This document shows, piece by piece, positions 45,151-57,600 of a DNA stretch of 64,000 bases (its first letter is position 1; the number at the start of each line of letters is the position of its first letter). The position numbers and the translations under genes were made by a program. The stretch is taken from contig CM047805.1 in NCBI GenBank assembly GCA_026214975.1, forward strand, positions 7,340,463-7,404,462, in the 5' to 3' direction. Under the pieces are notes generated by a model. It was given only the letters and a program-made list of their open reading frames with translations. It was not told the DNA's origin and ran no database searches. Source of the stretch: Gentiana macrophylla (lineage: Eukaryota > Streptophyta > Magnoliopsida > Gentianales > Gentianaceae).

Positions 45151-47224
45151 ATGGATTCCTCAAATTTTATGTCAAAGGTACTGTATTCAATGTTAATAAA
45201 TTTGATGAATACAAAATAAGAATGTTGTCTCATCTTGCAGCAACTCTTGAGAGATGCTGGATATAATTAATGATGGCCCAATCGAGATTACAACTGTGGT
45301 AGCCACAGGAGCAGATCAAGGAAAAGTAATAGACAAACCCAAGAAGGATTGGACCAAGGATGACAGGAGAAGAGAAAATCTCTACTTTGTTGCAAAAGAC
45401 ATGATTTTGAAGACTCTGGACAGTAACATGTTCATGAGGATCAAAGATTACAAAATAGCAAAGGAGATGTGGGACAAATTGGCACTGATCAATGAAGGAT
45501 CAGAAGCAGTCAAGAAAACAAATTGCCTGTTGCAAAATAGAAATTTGAGAACTTCAAAATGAAGGCTGGTGAAACCATTGATCAAATGGACAACAGATTC
45601 TCAAGCATCATCAGTGAACTACAACAACTTGGACACACATATCCACAAAAAGAAGTGTGCCTGAAGATCTTGAGAGGCCTACCTGAAAGATGGAAGATCA
45701 TTACATCAGTAATCAAGGGGACAACAAATCTTACAACCACTGATACCTTAACTCTAATGTCTCAACTAAAGGCTCATGAATTTGAGTTGAACGGGAAAGA
45801 TAGTGCACCAGCAGAGGCACATAAGGCCAGTGCACTAGTTGCACCCCAACAAAGTCAAACAGTTGATACAAACAGCAAAGAGACACAGGAGTTGAAGGAA
45901 CAGGTAGCTTTACTAGTAAAACGTTTTGACAGGTTTAGCAAGAAAAAGCAATTCAAAGGAGGTTCATCATCATTCATGAAGTCTAACATAAGCAAAGACA
46001 TGAAGAAAAAGGATGATGAATACAGATGCTTCAACTGCAAGAAGAAAGGTCATTTCAAGGCTGAATGTCCTGAAGAAAAGGACAAAGACAAGGACAAGAA
46101 GAAATACAAGACAACTGAAAAGAGAAAAAGCAAGAAAGCACTCAAAGCTGAATCTAGCAGTGAAAAGAATGAAGAATCATCTGAAATTGACTCTGATGAT
46201 GATGAAGCTGATAGCTCAGACAATGAGAAAGCCTACCTATGCCTTATGGTCAAAGAATCTAATAAAACTGAGGTAAATTCTAGCCCATACTCATCATCAA
46301 CTACATCCACATCTGACACTTCACAATCTTCTATTCTTATACTAGATTCTGCAAACCTCATTCAAAATCTATGAGTAAATTTGAAGAAATTGAGTTGAAT
46401 CAAGAAATTATGGAACAGGGGTGTGAGAATCTAAGAAAGGAGAATAAAAGATTAAAGAAAGAACTGGACAAAGTAAAAGCTGAAAAAACTAGTAAGGAGA
46501 TTCACTCAACTGAACAACAAGCAGTAGTTGATCACTCATCCAATGTTGAAAGATCAGCTGAGAAAATTTCCCTACTAGTCAAGATCACCACTGCACCACT
46601 GAATGCACCAGCTTGCAAACCCTCAAAAAGGTTTGGATCCAGATCTGGTCTTGGCTATGATAGTCAGGATGAGAATAGAAGCAATGGTCAACATAATTCT
46701 CAATCTAGGACCAAGAATGGACCAAAGTTTAGAAAAGGACAGACCATAGTTTCAACCACTCATCCTGCACCGGTAAAGTCAAAACTCAGTGTAGTGAAAC
46801 AGCATACCAAATCATCAATCCAGCAAACCAAAAGCAAAGGTTTTCTGAAAGGTAAAGGAATACTTTACCCTTGAGAGGATGATTGGAATGTTGCACCCCC
46901 AAAATACAAGAAGAAACCATTTTATGTCGTGCATCATGTGTTTAAGAAAAACCAACCAAGGTATGTTCCTAGACACATGAAGCAACATAGGTTTCTTGCT
47001 GCATATTGGAAAGTGAAAATGGATGCAAATGCACCAAAAAGTAGAGAAAGTATCATAATACCTTCAGTATAAATATTAGAAGCTATTCTGCCATGCCTTA
47101 TACATATGAAGTTGATGACTTTAATTATCCATAAAGAAGATCATTTGGATATACATTTGGAGTAGGAGGCAGGACTGCTTACAGGTAAGGACCCAAACAA
47201 TGTTGACTACCTAAACATACTTAA
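45151..47224 (+). pseudogene. RE9 gag (capsid-like domain, zinc knuckle, long tail)
   Basis: MDSSNFM at 45151, with FDEYKIRMLSHLAAT shifted one frame, then the copia Gag domain (45254-45562, NLYFVAKDMILKTLDS; 45559 onward, MDNRFSSIISEL and LRGLPERWKIITS). One CCHC knuckle, CFNCKKKGHFKAEC, is near 46027-46068, followed by a Lys-rich then acidic stretch. The tail (46371-46874) has a coiled coil, ENLRKENKRLKKELDKVKAE, and GPKFRKGQ. Unlike RE2 there is a single knuckle. Frameshifts near 45195, 45250, 45545 and 46365 and stops after 46874 break it. Confidence 0.85.
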
Positions 47225-47236
47225 TTTGTTTTGTAG
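47225..47236 (+). promoter_or_regulatory. Splice-acceptor-like motif at RE9 gag-pol junction
   Basis: TTTGTTTTGTAG just before DVWYIDNGC. A strong donor match, CAG/GTAAGG, lies at 47182-47190, about 50 bases upstream. Confidence 0.35.
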
Positions 47237-47640
47237 GATGTCTGGTACATAGACAATGGATGTTCCAGACACATGACAGGAAACAAAGGATGGCTCACTG
47301 ACTTTAAAGCTTTTGATGGACCCAAAGTCACCTTTGGAGGCAAAGAAAACCCTGGTAAAATTAAGGGGGAAGGCATAATGCTCAAGAACAATTTGAAGAT
47401 TCAAAATGTGGCCTATGTTAAAGGACTGAACTTCAACCTACTGAGCATTAGTCAATTCTATGACAAAGGCTACAATGTGCACTTCAACAAGGAAGGATGC
47501 AAAGTGATTCACAGCCAAACCAACACAGTTGAACTTACAGGAAGAAGAGAAGACAACATGTATGTAGTAGATTGGAAGACAACAACAACATAAACATGTT
47601 TGCTTGTCAAAAGTAAACAATCAATCAGCTGGATTTGGCA
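47237..47640 (+). pseudogene. RE9 protease and pre-integrase region
   Basis: WYIDNGCSRHMTGNKGW is the copia protease active-site block; the usual D-S-G reads D-N-G here. VTFGGKENPGKIKGEG, NVAYVKGLNFNLLSISQ and YVVDWKTTT follow in one open frame to 47593. The DNG change may itself kill the protease. Confidence 0.85.
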
Positions 47641-48789
47641 TAGATGATTGAATCATCTCAACTTCAAAACCATCAACACACTGTCAAAGAACAAGTTAGT
47701 TGAAGGCCTACCAGAGATCACTGTCAAGAAAGAAAGTCTATGTGATGCTTGTCAAAAAGGGAAGCAAATTAAAAGCTCTTTCAAGTCAAATCCCTATCAG
47801 TCAACAACAAGAATTTTGCATCTTATGCATATGGATCTTTTTGGACCAGTCACACCAGTCAGTATAAGTGGAAAGAAATACACTTTAGTAGTGATGGATG
47901 ACTTCTCCAAATACACATGGACTATATTCATGAACAAGAAGAGAGAGACACTCAAAAAGTTGCTAGATTTGCTGAGATGAATTCAAAATGAGAAGGAACT
48001 AAAGATTATCAAGATCATATCAGATAGAGGCAAAGAGTTTCTAAATGAAATTATAAGAACCTACTGTGAAGAAAATGAAGTACTGCATTAACTATCAGCA
48101 GCAGGAACTCCACAACAGAATGGTGTAGCAGAAAGAAGAAACGGGACACTCAAAGAAGCAGTCAGAAAAATGATTGCAGAATCATGTTTGCCAAAGAGAT
48201 TTTGGACTGAAGCAGCAAACACCGCATGCTATACTCAAAACAGATCAAGCATCAACAAACATCATGGAAAAACTCCATAATAAATATGGAATGAAAGAAA
48301 ACCTAATATCTCATATTTGCATATGTTTGGATCTAAATATTTTGTGTTGAACAGGAATCAGTTACATACTTTTGATGAAAAAGCTGATGAAGCAATCTTT
48401 ATGGGGTACTCAGACACCAACAAAGCATTCAGAGTACTCAACAAAAGGACCCTAGTGATTGAAGAATCAATTCATGTAGTCTTTGATGAGTCAAACACAA
48501 ATGGTGAAAGCCATCAAGAACTTGATGAAGAAGCAGGACCAAGACAAGTCTACATTAATACAACAGTACCAGCTACCATTCTAAATCACAATCTTGGAAA
48601 TCAAGATGAGCCACCAGTCAATACAGCAAAAGAGGTACCAGCACAAGAGCATGAAGCTGATACACAAGCTGAAGTTATGGAAGCACCAAGTCAAGAACAA
48701 CTTCAACCTGATCTCAACTGGCTAAGAGATCATCATGTAGATCAAGTCATTGGAGACATTCACACAGGAGTCAGAACGAGAAGACAACT
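47641..48789 (+). pseudogene. RE9 integrase and linker to RT
   Basis: LNHLNFKTI and CDACQKGKQ form the zinc-binding part. The core shows MHMDLFGP, IISDRGKEF (second D) and NGVAERRNG (E). The C-terminal block is ISYLHMFGSKYFVLN, DEAIFMGYSDTNKAFR and VIEESIHVVFDE (48317-48853 frame). The linker then reaches VDQVIGDIHTGVRTRRQLD, the entry to RT, where RE10 interrupts. Stops near 47979, 48089 and 48279 are present. Confidence 0.85.
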
Positions 48790-49340
48790 TGATGCGATAC
48801 GATCCCAGGAGATCGACGAAAGGATCAATACGAGCCGAAAAACCCTAACCTAACTGAGCAGCAGTCTAGGAAGAGGGCCAAGAACAACTCAACGCTTTGC
48901 TCAAGAACGCTGATAAGCTCTCGAAAGGGGGTGCAATCTCTACGACAAAGAGATCACTCGCTCGCAAGCGATGTTCTTGATCAATCACAGACCAAGGGAG
49001 AAGAGAAAACTCTCAATTTCATTATAATAGATTCATCATTGGTTGATTATCCATATAAAATTACAAGGAATGCCTTTATATAGGCTACAAAATAAATGAC
49101 TAACCAACTCCTAAGCAATGTGGGATAAATTACATAGTAATTTTCGCCACTTTATTTTGTAACAATCCTAACTCAACCCTAATAAGCCCAAACGGCTATT
49201 ATTTGCTAAAAATAAACACCTGGCCCAATATACTAACATATGGGCAACTTTTGACACGGGCCTAAGGCCGTTTTATTCATTAAAACACTGAAAACTAAAA
49301 TAAACAAAACCAATAAAATGTCTCGGAACGGATCACATCA
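48790..49340 (-). repeat. RE10 3' LTR (left copy)
   Basis: TGATGCGATACGATCCC...GGATCACATCA on the plus strand. TATATAAAG on the minus strand at 49074-49082. Confidence 0.9.
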
Positions 49341-50510
49341 TTCCCTCCCGGTTGGAAAGGATTCGTCCTCGAATCAATAGGACGTCATAGAACTGAGCAG
49401 CGTCACAAATCAAACCCGAACAACCCGCAAGCAGAAGCAAAGATATACCGGGATCAAATATGAAGTGAACAAATGACATCACAACAATGGTGCGTGGAAC
49501 GAACGAGTCATTCTTCATCAATGCAACAAAAGAAAAGTCCAACGGCTTGAGATTGATGTCAAGAACACTCGGCGTAGAAGCAATGTAATCATAACAATAT
49601 GGTGTAGGGGCTTTGTCAACACGCACATCAAAAGGATCCATAAAACAATGCACCGGTTTCTCACCACAAACTACCTGCAAAGATAAATCGGGAACCTCGG
49701 ATGGTGTATCAAGACCCTCTGTATGCTCATCACGACTCTCAACAAGTTCTTCAACGGATGCCTCTTCAACGTCAACTATCTCATCCACAACTAATTCCTT
49801 ATCACTCTCCCCTACTTCTTCCACAATCTCATTCTCCTCGGTGATTGCATCTGCCACCATAGACTCTTGGATTACCTTCTCTTGAATGCTAACACTCTCT
49901 TCGTTGTTTGCTTCAACCAAGGCTTTTTCCCTTTCGGATTCACGTTTGCACGAGGCTTTCTCGTATCTGGTTGCCAGTTGAGTTGATCTTTGTGGGCATC
50001 TTCGGGATAAGGAACGGAGTGTAAGTCTCATCCTCTTATGGCGCAAGGTGTAGCTATTCAAATACCCATCATACGTAACCCTCCTATCATATTGCCACGG
50101 CCTCCCAAGTATGATATGACAAGCAGGCATAGGGGCTACATCACATAAAACTTCATCATCGAGCCTACCAAGATTAAAAGATATTAAGGCCTGTTTGGTA
50201 ACTCGCATTTGACCAACATCACCGAGTCCTTGCAACGTATATGGTTGAGGATGAGGTGTCGAGGAATAGCTAAATCGGAGACAAAACCAAAGACTTATGA
50301 CATTGGCACAAATTTTTCCGCATCAATTTTCATTAAGCAAACCTTCCCACTAACCAAAACCCTCGTATGAAAGCTATTTTCTCGGTGCAAATCATTCTCC
50401 GCGTTCACCACACTACTCAAGGCTTTCTTTACCACAAACATCTCTCCTTTCAATGATTCATACCCTCCAGATGCCTTAGTTTCACAATTGTTTTGACAAC
50501 AGAATTTCAC
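49333..50510 (-). pseudogene. RE10 gypsy-type protease region fused to pol tail
   Basis: The upstream piece (50510-50295) reads ENSFHTRVLVSGKVC and MKIDAEKFV, where the gypsy protease active site (usually IIDGGS) is degenerate. The 300-codon ORF (50235-49333) continues RVTKQALISFNLGRLDDEVL and PACHIILGRPWQYDRRV, the standard gypsy block after the protease site. An acidic linker follows, and the end, by frame shift, matches the usual gypsy pol terminus around EDESF and the purine tract. Everything between protease and that terminus is missing. Confidence 0.8.
49341..49357 (-). other. RE10 polypurine tract
   Basis: The minus strand reads CCAACCGGGAGGGAA directly before the LTR. Confidence 0.7.
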
Positions 50511-51280
50511 AGGTGTGAAAATGTTTACACCCTGGGTGTGAAACCCACGTATTTAAGCACCAAACGACTACGAATTTGGGAAAACTCAAAAGACAAAAGT
50601 TGTATAACTGAGAGTTTTCTAAAGGATGTCAAATTTTCAGATTTTTTGGAGATACGGAAGTCGCTCAAACAATCGCTTTTCGGAAATTGGTGCTATCTGT
50701 CAATGATTTTCAGATTGGTAGCAGTGTCTTACGGTGCCAATTACGACAAAACTACAGAGAATTTGGAAAAACTCAAAAGATAAAAGTTGTATATCAGAGT
50801 ATTTCCTATACTATCACCAATTTTCAGGTAATTTGGAGTCGTCTAAAGCACAAAAACCTAAAACGATCGACGCTTGACGGCTGCAGTTTTTCTGGACAGA
50901 TTGTTCGGAGTAATCGGCGGTTTTAGGCAAGATTTATGTTGAATCTGGATTGGGTGTAAAGAGAGAAATTGTAGAACGAGATGTGTTGTATATGTGGTAA
51001 AAATTGCAGAATTTTTCGAGTTGTTTTGGTTAGGGAACGAACTGATACAAAAAACGGGATCTGGAAAATAATTAGGGTTCTTGGGATGAAGGTTTGAAGA
51101 ATCTTCAAGTTTTCCGGGTAGGATGGATGAAGATTTGAAGATTTTGGATGTTCTTGGGAGAGGGTGGACGAAATTAATGAACCAAAAACAAGGAACTAAT
51201 TTTTTTTTAATTATTTTTTTTTTGAATAAGAAAATTAAAGAAGGAAAATAAACGGGGATATTTGATACCTTCGTCGCTGA
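50511..51280 (-). other. RE10 leader region, no coding seen
   Basis: Between the protease remnant and the primer site. No Gag motif was found in any frame. Two imperfect copies of a GAATTTGGGAAAACTCAAAAG box lie at about 50571-50591 and 50759-50779. Confidence 0.5.
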
Positions 51281-51293
51281 GCTCTGCTACCAA
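51281..51293 (-). other. RE10 primer binding site (Met tRNA-like)
   Basis: The minus strand reads TTGGTAGCAGAGC next to the right LTR, one base off the iMet site TTGGTATCAGAGC. Confidence 0.7.
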
Positions 51294-51294
51294 C

Positions 51295-51842
51295 TGACGC
51301 GGATACGATCCCAGGAGATCGACGAAAGGATCAATACGAGCCGAAAAACCCTAACCTAACTGAGCAGCAGTCTAGGAAGAGGGCCAAGAACAACTCAACG
51401 CTTTGCTCAAGAACGCGATAAGCTCTCGAAAGGGGTGCAATCTACGACACAGAGATCACTCGCACGCATAGCGATGTTCTTGATCAATCACAGACCAAGG
51501 AGAAGAGAAAACTCTCAATTTCATTATAATAGATTCATCATTGGTTGATTATCCATATAAAATTACAAGGAATGCCTTTATATAGGCTACAAAATAAATG
51601 ACTAACCAACTCCTAAGCAATGTGGGATAAATTACATAGTAATTTTCGCCACTTTATTTTGTAACAATCCTAACTCAACCCTAATAAGCCCAAACGGCTA
51701 TTATTTGCTAAAAATAAACACCTGGCCCAATATACTAACATATGGGCAACTTTTGACACGGGCCTAAGGCCGTTTTATTCATTAAAACACTGAAAACTAA
51801 AATAAACAAAACCAATAAAATGTCTCGGAACGGATCACATCA
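51295..51842 (-). repeat. RE10 5' LTR (right copy)
   Basis: TGACGCGGATACGATCCC...GGATCACATCA on the plus strand, nearly identical to the left copy, so a recent insertion. TATA box on the minus strand at 51576-51584. Confidence 0.9.
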
Positions 51843-51847
51843 CAACT

Positions 51848-52778
51848 GGAGCATATGCTAACATGCTTTCTATCTCAAGTAGAGCCCAAAACAATAGATG
51901 ATGCAATCCAAGATACTGATTGGATTACAGCTATCCAAGAAGAACTAAATGAGTTTGAAAGAAATGAGGTATGAGAACTTGTTGACAGACCAGACATAGC
52001 CAACATCATTGGAACAAAATGGGTATTCAGAAACAAGATGGATGAACAAGGAACAGTGTCATAAACAAAGCAAGGCTAGTTTCTAAAGGCTACTCTCAAG
52101 CAGAAGGAATTGATTATGATGAGACCTTTGCTTTAGTTGCAAGATTGGAAGCAATCAGACTCTTTCTAGCTTTTGCATCCCACAAAGACTTCAAAGTTTA
52201 CCAAATGGATGTCAAGAGGGCATTTCTGAATGGACTTTTGGAAGAAGAAGTATATGTGGAACAACCTCCTGGTTTTCAACTTAAAAGGAAAGAAGATAAG
52301 GTGTACAAGCTCAAAAGGGCACTGTATGGACTCAAACAGGCACCCAGAGCTTGGTATGAGACACTATCACAATTCTTGATCAAGAATAGATTCAACAAGT
52401 GAACTATAGATAAGACTCTTTTCAAATTAGAGGAAGGAACAAGCACCCTATTAGTAAAAATCTATGTTGATGACATTATCTTTGGATCAGAGGATGAAAA
52501 GTTATGTGAGAAATTTACAAACCTAATGAAGAGCAAATTTCAGATGAGCATGATAGGAGAATTAAATTACTTTCTTGGGCTAAAAGTAAAACAAATGAAA
52601 GATGGCATTTTCATCAATCAAGCCAAATACACTAAAGACCTAATTCACAAGTATGGTATGGACACAAGTTGCACAGCAGATACACCCATGTGTGCAAGAG
52701 TCATTCTTGGAAAAGATGAAGCTGGAAAAGATATTGATCAGAAAATATATAGAGGAATCATTGCATCCCTACTATATC
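51848..52778 (+). pseudogene. RE9 reverse transcriptase
   Basis: It resumes after RE10: [48 protein letters not shown], then a frameshift near 52060. The ORF 52145-52402 has [12 protein letters not shown] and [13 protein letters not shown]. The catalytic [16 protein letters not shown] box is near 52453-52500, and MSMIGELNYFLGLKVKQ follows. The frame is intact to IASLLYL, where RE11 enters at 52779. TGA stops at 51974 and 52400. Confidence 0.9.
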
Positions 52779-54497
52779 TGTTGGTCCCTTGAAAAGACTT
52801 TGGTTAAGTTTAGAGGGGGGGGGGTGAATAAACTTAACACTTAAAACTTTGGAGTTAACAAATTCTGCAACTTCAGCAGCCTGCTGATATTTCAGGAGTC
52901 TGCTGAGACCTCGAGAACTCATTGATAAATGATGAGTTTCTTGACAGCTTTAGTTTGCTGAATTTGTGCAGCGGAATTATATCAAAATTAAGCCTTAGTA
53001 CTTGTTGTTAAAATATGATACTAAGTATTAGATACTCAGTAGTGCAAGTGTGTGATTTCAGTTGCTAGATTCAGTAGGTTGATTAATGAAATAAACTAAG
53101 TGCGTAAAGTAAATGTTTGAAAGTAAGTAGCGATTTTATAGTGGTTCCAGGTGATGTAATCCTGTCTCACCCACTCTTCTCCTGTGATGTTGGAGGAAAT
53201 TCACTAGAGATCTTTGATATAGCTTTTACAAAGATTTCTAAGGTTGCTTGTCCTTCACCAATAACTATGGCTTCACAAACTGGCCAGGAGCAGTAGGATT
53301 GTTTGCTCTGAGTCTTCCACTTGGTCCTTGAAAGGTAGGATTGCCTCTTCACCACTCCACCACAAACAACGATCTTTCACACCCAATGGATGCTTCACTG
53401 TCTTCAAGAGTTCTTTATGAAATAAAGATTGAATCAAGTAAATGATTCATTCTGGCAAAGACTTGATTAGGATGATGTAATCGAGCTTGTAGTCTTCAAG
53501 TGTGTAGTCTTGATGCAGCTTGAATACAGATTGCACTTGAAGAAATTTACTAGATCAGCAGCTTTATGCTCAGCAAGTTCAGCAGGGTGTTTTTCAGCTC
53601 AGTATTAACACTTAAAGTTTATCCAAAATTCATCATCTTTTTCTGAGTTGAAAGTCTTCTATTCATAGGCAAGAATGCATGTGACTTGTATTTGAATTTC
53701 AAATGTAACCGTTCCTTGTTTTTGTCCCATCTGATTTTCATTCTGTCACTATTCATAGGGGTGACAATTTGTCGAAATTCCTTTTTGACAAAGGCAATCA
53801 TTCCACCCTTTGACTTGTGTCTATTGGATAAAGTCCTGAATCATCCCAACGTTCTTTTAATCTTGACCACTGATTTGTTTGATCAAATCAGAGGTAGTTG
53901 TCTGTCCTTATCCATGTAATCTTCCAAAATAATCTTGAATTAATCGAGGTATATATCAAGAGTTCATCGATCTGTTGAAGTACCAATCGATCTGTTTGAA
54001 AATCACATTTCAGTATAAAATATAATGCAAATTGATTTCTTTTATCTAACTTTTAATTGTGAAGTTAGATTACACCATTTTAATTATAACTAAGTTCCAA
54101 ACATCATCCAACTTATGGAACTTAGACCTTCTACACAAGGTATATGTAATCGCTTTAGGTCATCACAGACTTGCCTAAATTCGATTCCATATCCTTGACT
54201 TTAAATACTAAGTTTGACCCCTTAGCCTTCATTTCTTGAGTTTGAACCCTCGGCCTTGATCTTGGCGAGTTCAAGACTAGTCTACATCGACCTATCTACC
54301 CTCTTGACCTATCTACCCCCTTCGACTGAGACCATCTGGCGATATCAATCGACCACTCTTTTACAATGGCTTGTTTGATCAAACCTATTTATGAATCAAA
54401 CTCTAATAAACCTATACATTTGATCTAGACATCTTTTGCCTTTGCACTATATAACTAGTATGGCACTCATCATCAAAACTAAGAAATAAGTCCAACA
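52779..54497 (-). repeat. RE11 3' LTR
   Basis: On the plus strand TGTTGGTCCCTTGAAAAG...AAGTCCAACA, the reverse of the RE2 LTR. It has a run of 10-11 G at about 52816-52826 (the U5 CCCCCC block). The stretch 53930-54320 is strongly changed at CAG/CTG sites. ORFs in it are LTR shadows. Confidence 0.9.
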
Positions 54498-54512
54498 ATT
54501 TCCCTTTTTTTG
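54498..54512 (-). other. RE11 polypurine tract
   Basis: The minus strand reads CCAAAAAAAGGGAAAT directly before the LTR. Confidence 0.75.
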
Positions 54513-54699
54513 GTGATGATGCCACTACCTCACCTATCGACAAAGCAAAAAGATATAAAACAAAAATAGAACAAGTAACCATCTTTCATTAAAATCATTT
54601 GTTCAAGGCTATTACAAACTAGATACAACAAAGATAAAGTAATGTAAGTATCTTTGATCTATTGTCTCTTCTCTCTTTCTTGTCTAGCCTTCTCAAACA

Positions 54700-57600
54700 T
54701 TCTTGATAGGCTCGATTTGTTCTATCATATCCTCATCCATTCATTTTCAATCGATTGTAAAATCAATGTAGGGATTAACTTGCTTCCCCAGGTTCAAGCT
54801 TCAGCGAGGATAAGGTTTATCTGATTCACTCAAAACCAAACTTCATATCTGATTCTTTAAACTCTTCAAGTGAATCCTTTGCTTTTGTGATAGGCAAGTT
54901 CCTATCACCTCTGCCACTTCTTCCACTTCTTCCACCTCTGTTGCTTGCCCTTAAGGCTCTAACCCTTGCTTCCCAAAATTTCAATCCCAAGAAAGAGTCC
55001 AGACCTTCATGAAATCCTTTGTCTTGATAAGGTTTCCTCTGTTGTAATACTCTTTCTTGTATTGTCTAAGAAGATCATCGATGAAGTGCACTCTGCCAGT
55101 GCGGAGTTGCCTAAAAGCATTAGTATCATCTTGCCATCTCTTCTGTGCAAAGAGTCTTGCAGCCTCCTTTGCTGCAGCTGATTGGCCCTCTTCCCCCTTA
55201 GTGACATCATCAACAAAACGGGATAAGAGGCCATGAATACTCTCCTGTGAGATAACCACTCTATTCAGTTGACCTTCCATAGCTCCAGTTCTTGTATCAA
55301 GTGAAGTTATCCTTGATTGCAAGGTCTCCTCCAGTCGGTTGATCCGTTCAAGAAGTTTGGGATCGGGCATAGCGAGTTGTTGTGCGGCGGCGAGTTCGAT
55401 GAGGTTCGGTGTTGCAGCAAGGTTGTCAAGTTTCTGATGGATAGAAATAAGTTGATCTTTCAGAAATTTATCTTTTGCAGTATTTCCAACCTTGATGCCC
55501 CTCACATCTAGTATCAAATCATTCACTGCATTTTGAGTAGATGTGAAGTTTGAAGCAACTGTGGCAGTTGATTGTCTGTTTTCATTTACCATCTTCATCA
55601 GTTCTTCAAATCTTTCTTCCTGTCTGTCCAGTTGTGTCCTTAACTGTTGCATATCATGCCTTACAGTCCTTAACTCATTTAACACTTCAACTGGTACTTC
55701 ACTGGTCATTCTACTATCAGTAGGTCCATCAGCAGGCTCCTCAACTCTATATTGTGCCTGTTGTCTGCTGATGACCATTGCCTTACTCATATCTCTCCCA
55801 GTAGGGGGAGGTCCTTCCTCAACCATAGCACCAAGAATATCTTCCATGACTGGATCTTGTGCAGGTTCTTCAGCAGCTTCTTCTTCTCCAAAATTTGAAA
55901 CTCTTCATCATCAGTAGTCATAGTCCAAAGAAATGTTCTTCTTGATTAACAACGGCAGCTGCTGACTACTCCTTCCCTACAAAGGGCCTTGGCCTCAGCA
56001 GAGGCTCCACTACAAAGACCTCTTCAACAACAGGGGTTTCCTCCAAACCCAAAGCGAGTTCCAACCTTTGTCCAGTCTTTGTTTGAGACTCAAAGCACTG
56101 TACTCTCTGTTCCAACCTTTGTCCAGTCTTTGTTTGTACCTCGACAACTGTACCTCCTCTTCAACTTCCTGTGGATTGAATATAGCCTCATTATCCACTT
56201 GGAAACCTTCAAAGATGACCAATCTTGTGCGAGGATGATGGCGGCTTTAGTAAGAATGCCCTCAAAGTCAAAACCATCTTGATATTCAATGGATTCTTCC
56301 TCGAGTGGCACTAGGTTCAGTGAAATCAATAACCTTTTCTCCATCAAAATCCTCACTCTGTTCAGCATCAGTTTGTGCAGTAGGCTCTACAACATGCAAT
56401 GTACTTGGTTCATCAGCTAGCCTACCAGCACTCAGAGTGATGCCTTCATTGATTAATGCCTCCAAATCATCCATGGTGAGATCCTGTAGATCCTCATCCA
56501 TCTCTCCATCTCTTTGGCCCTCGGCAGAACTTACGATATCGATGGACTTGTTATGCAGGTGGTTCATTTGTCAGTGCAGCCCCACTTGATTCTCCTGGTC
56601 CAGAAGGAAAGTCTCCTCTACTATCTGATGATGAGGAAGAATCATCATGACCATCTCTTGGATCTCTAAACTTGATACCCTCCTCCTTATGTTGATCATC
56701 AAACAAATCCATCAGTCTTGATTGCAGCAGGCTGATATCAATTAGATCCAACAAATTCTCTACTCCCAATCTTTCAAAAGTCCACTCCTCAAAATCAGTC
56801 ATAGGTTCAGCAGCTGGCTTTTGTCTCCTATAGAATCCAAACTTCCACTGGAAGTAATCAGCCACTAGTAGGATTTTTGGATCAACATACCCTTCTTTCC
56901 TCTTCTTCTCATGTTTCTCATAGGGTAGATATGATCCTTTGGGAGCTCTTACAGTACCTTGTTGGCCTCCAAAGGTCCCAACAAGTTGATTCAAAGTTTC
57001 TTCAACAGATGTCTGAAAGTCAGTAGGTTGCTGAGATTGTACATTTGTGCCTACTGCTTCCATCTGTGCCACACTTGGTTCCCCCTGACTTACATGCTCA
57101 TCAGCAGGGTCAGCAGCAGACTGCTCTTCCCCCTGAGTTCTTGCCACACTTGCAGGGTCTTCAACCAAGTCTTCAATTACCTCTTCAACTACCACAGCAG
57201 GTTCAGTTTCAGTGGTTTGTTGTGGTTCTTCATAGATACTACAAAGAGCTCTGGGTCGATGATCGCTCAGTATATCTTCAACAGTTGCTCAACAACAACT
57301 CATCCCAAAGATCGATAGACTTGACAACCTCTTCCGGTGAGGAGTCAGTAATTACTACAGACGGAATGATAGTTAAGGGCTCAGCCTCAACAGCCTCTTC
57401 TTCTTCTACTGATGCCTCTTCTTGGGCTCTCTGTGCCTCAAAGTTTTTCAATTCTTTTCCTTTGCCATGCTTTTTTTTTGGCAATCTCCTTCATTCTTTT
57501 GGAGAGGGGTTCATCATCATCTTTTCCAGTAGATTTTCTCTTTCTACTAGCTTCCTTCTGTTGTTCCCTCAAAATTTCAACAACAGTTCTTCTTGCAAAG

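Larger units (their letters stand above)
48790..51842 (-). mobile_element. RE10: short gypsy-derived non-autonomous element nested in RE9
   Basis: It has 0.55-kb LTRs (48790-49340, 51295-51842) and a perfect TSD CAACT (48785-48789, 51843-51847). The primer site and purine tract are on the minus strand. The only coding remnant is a gypsy protease-region ORF that runs on to the typical gypsy pol C-terminus. RT, RNase H and integrase are missing. Confidence 0.9.

Noticed and set aside
45033..45266. Poly-IY proteins on both strands
   Set aside because: They are translations of the (TA)n microsatellite.
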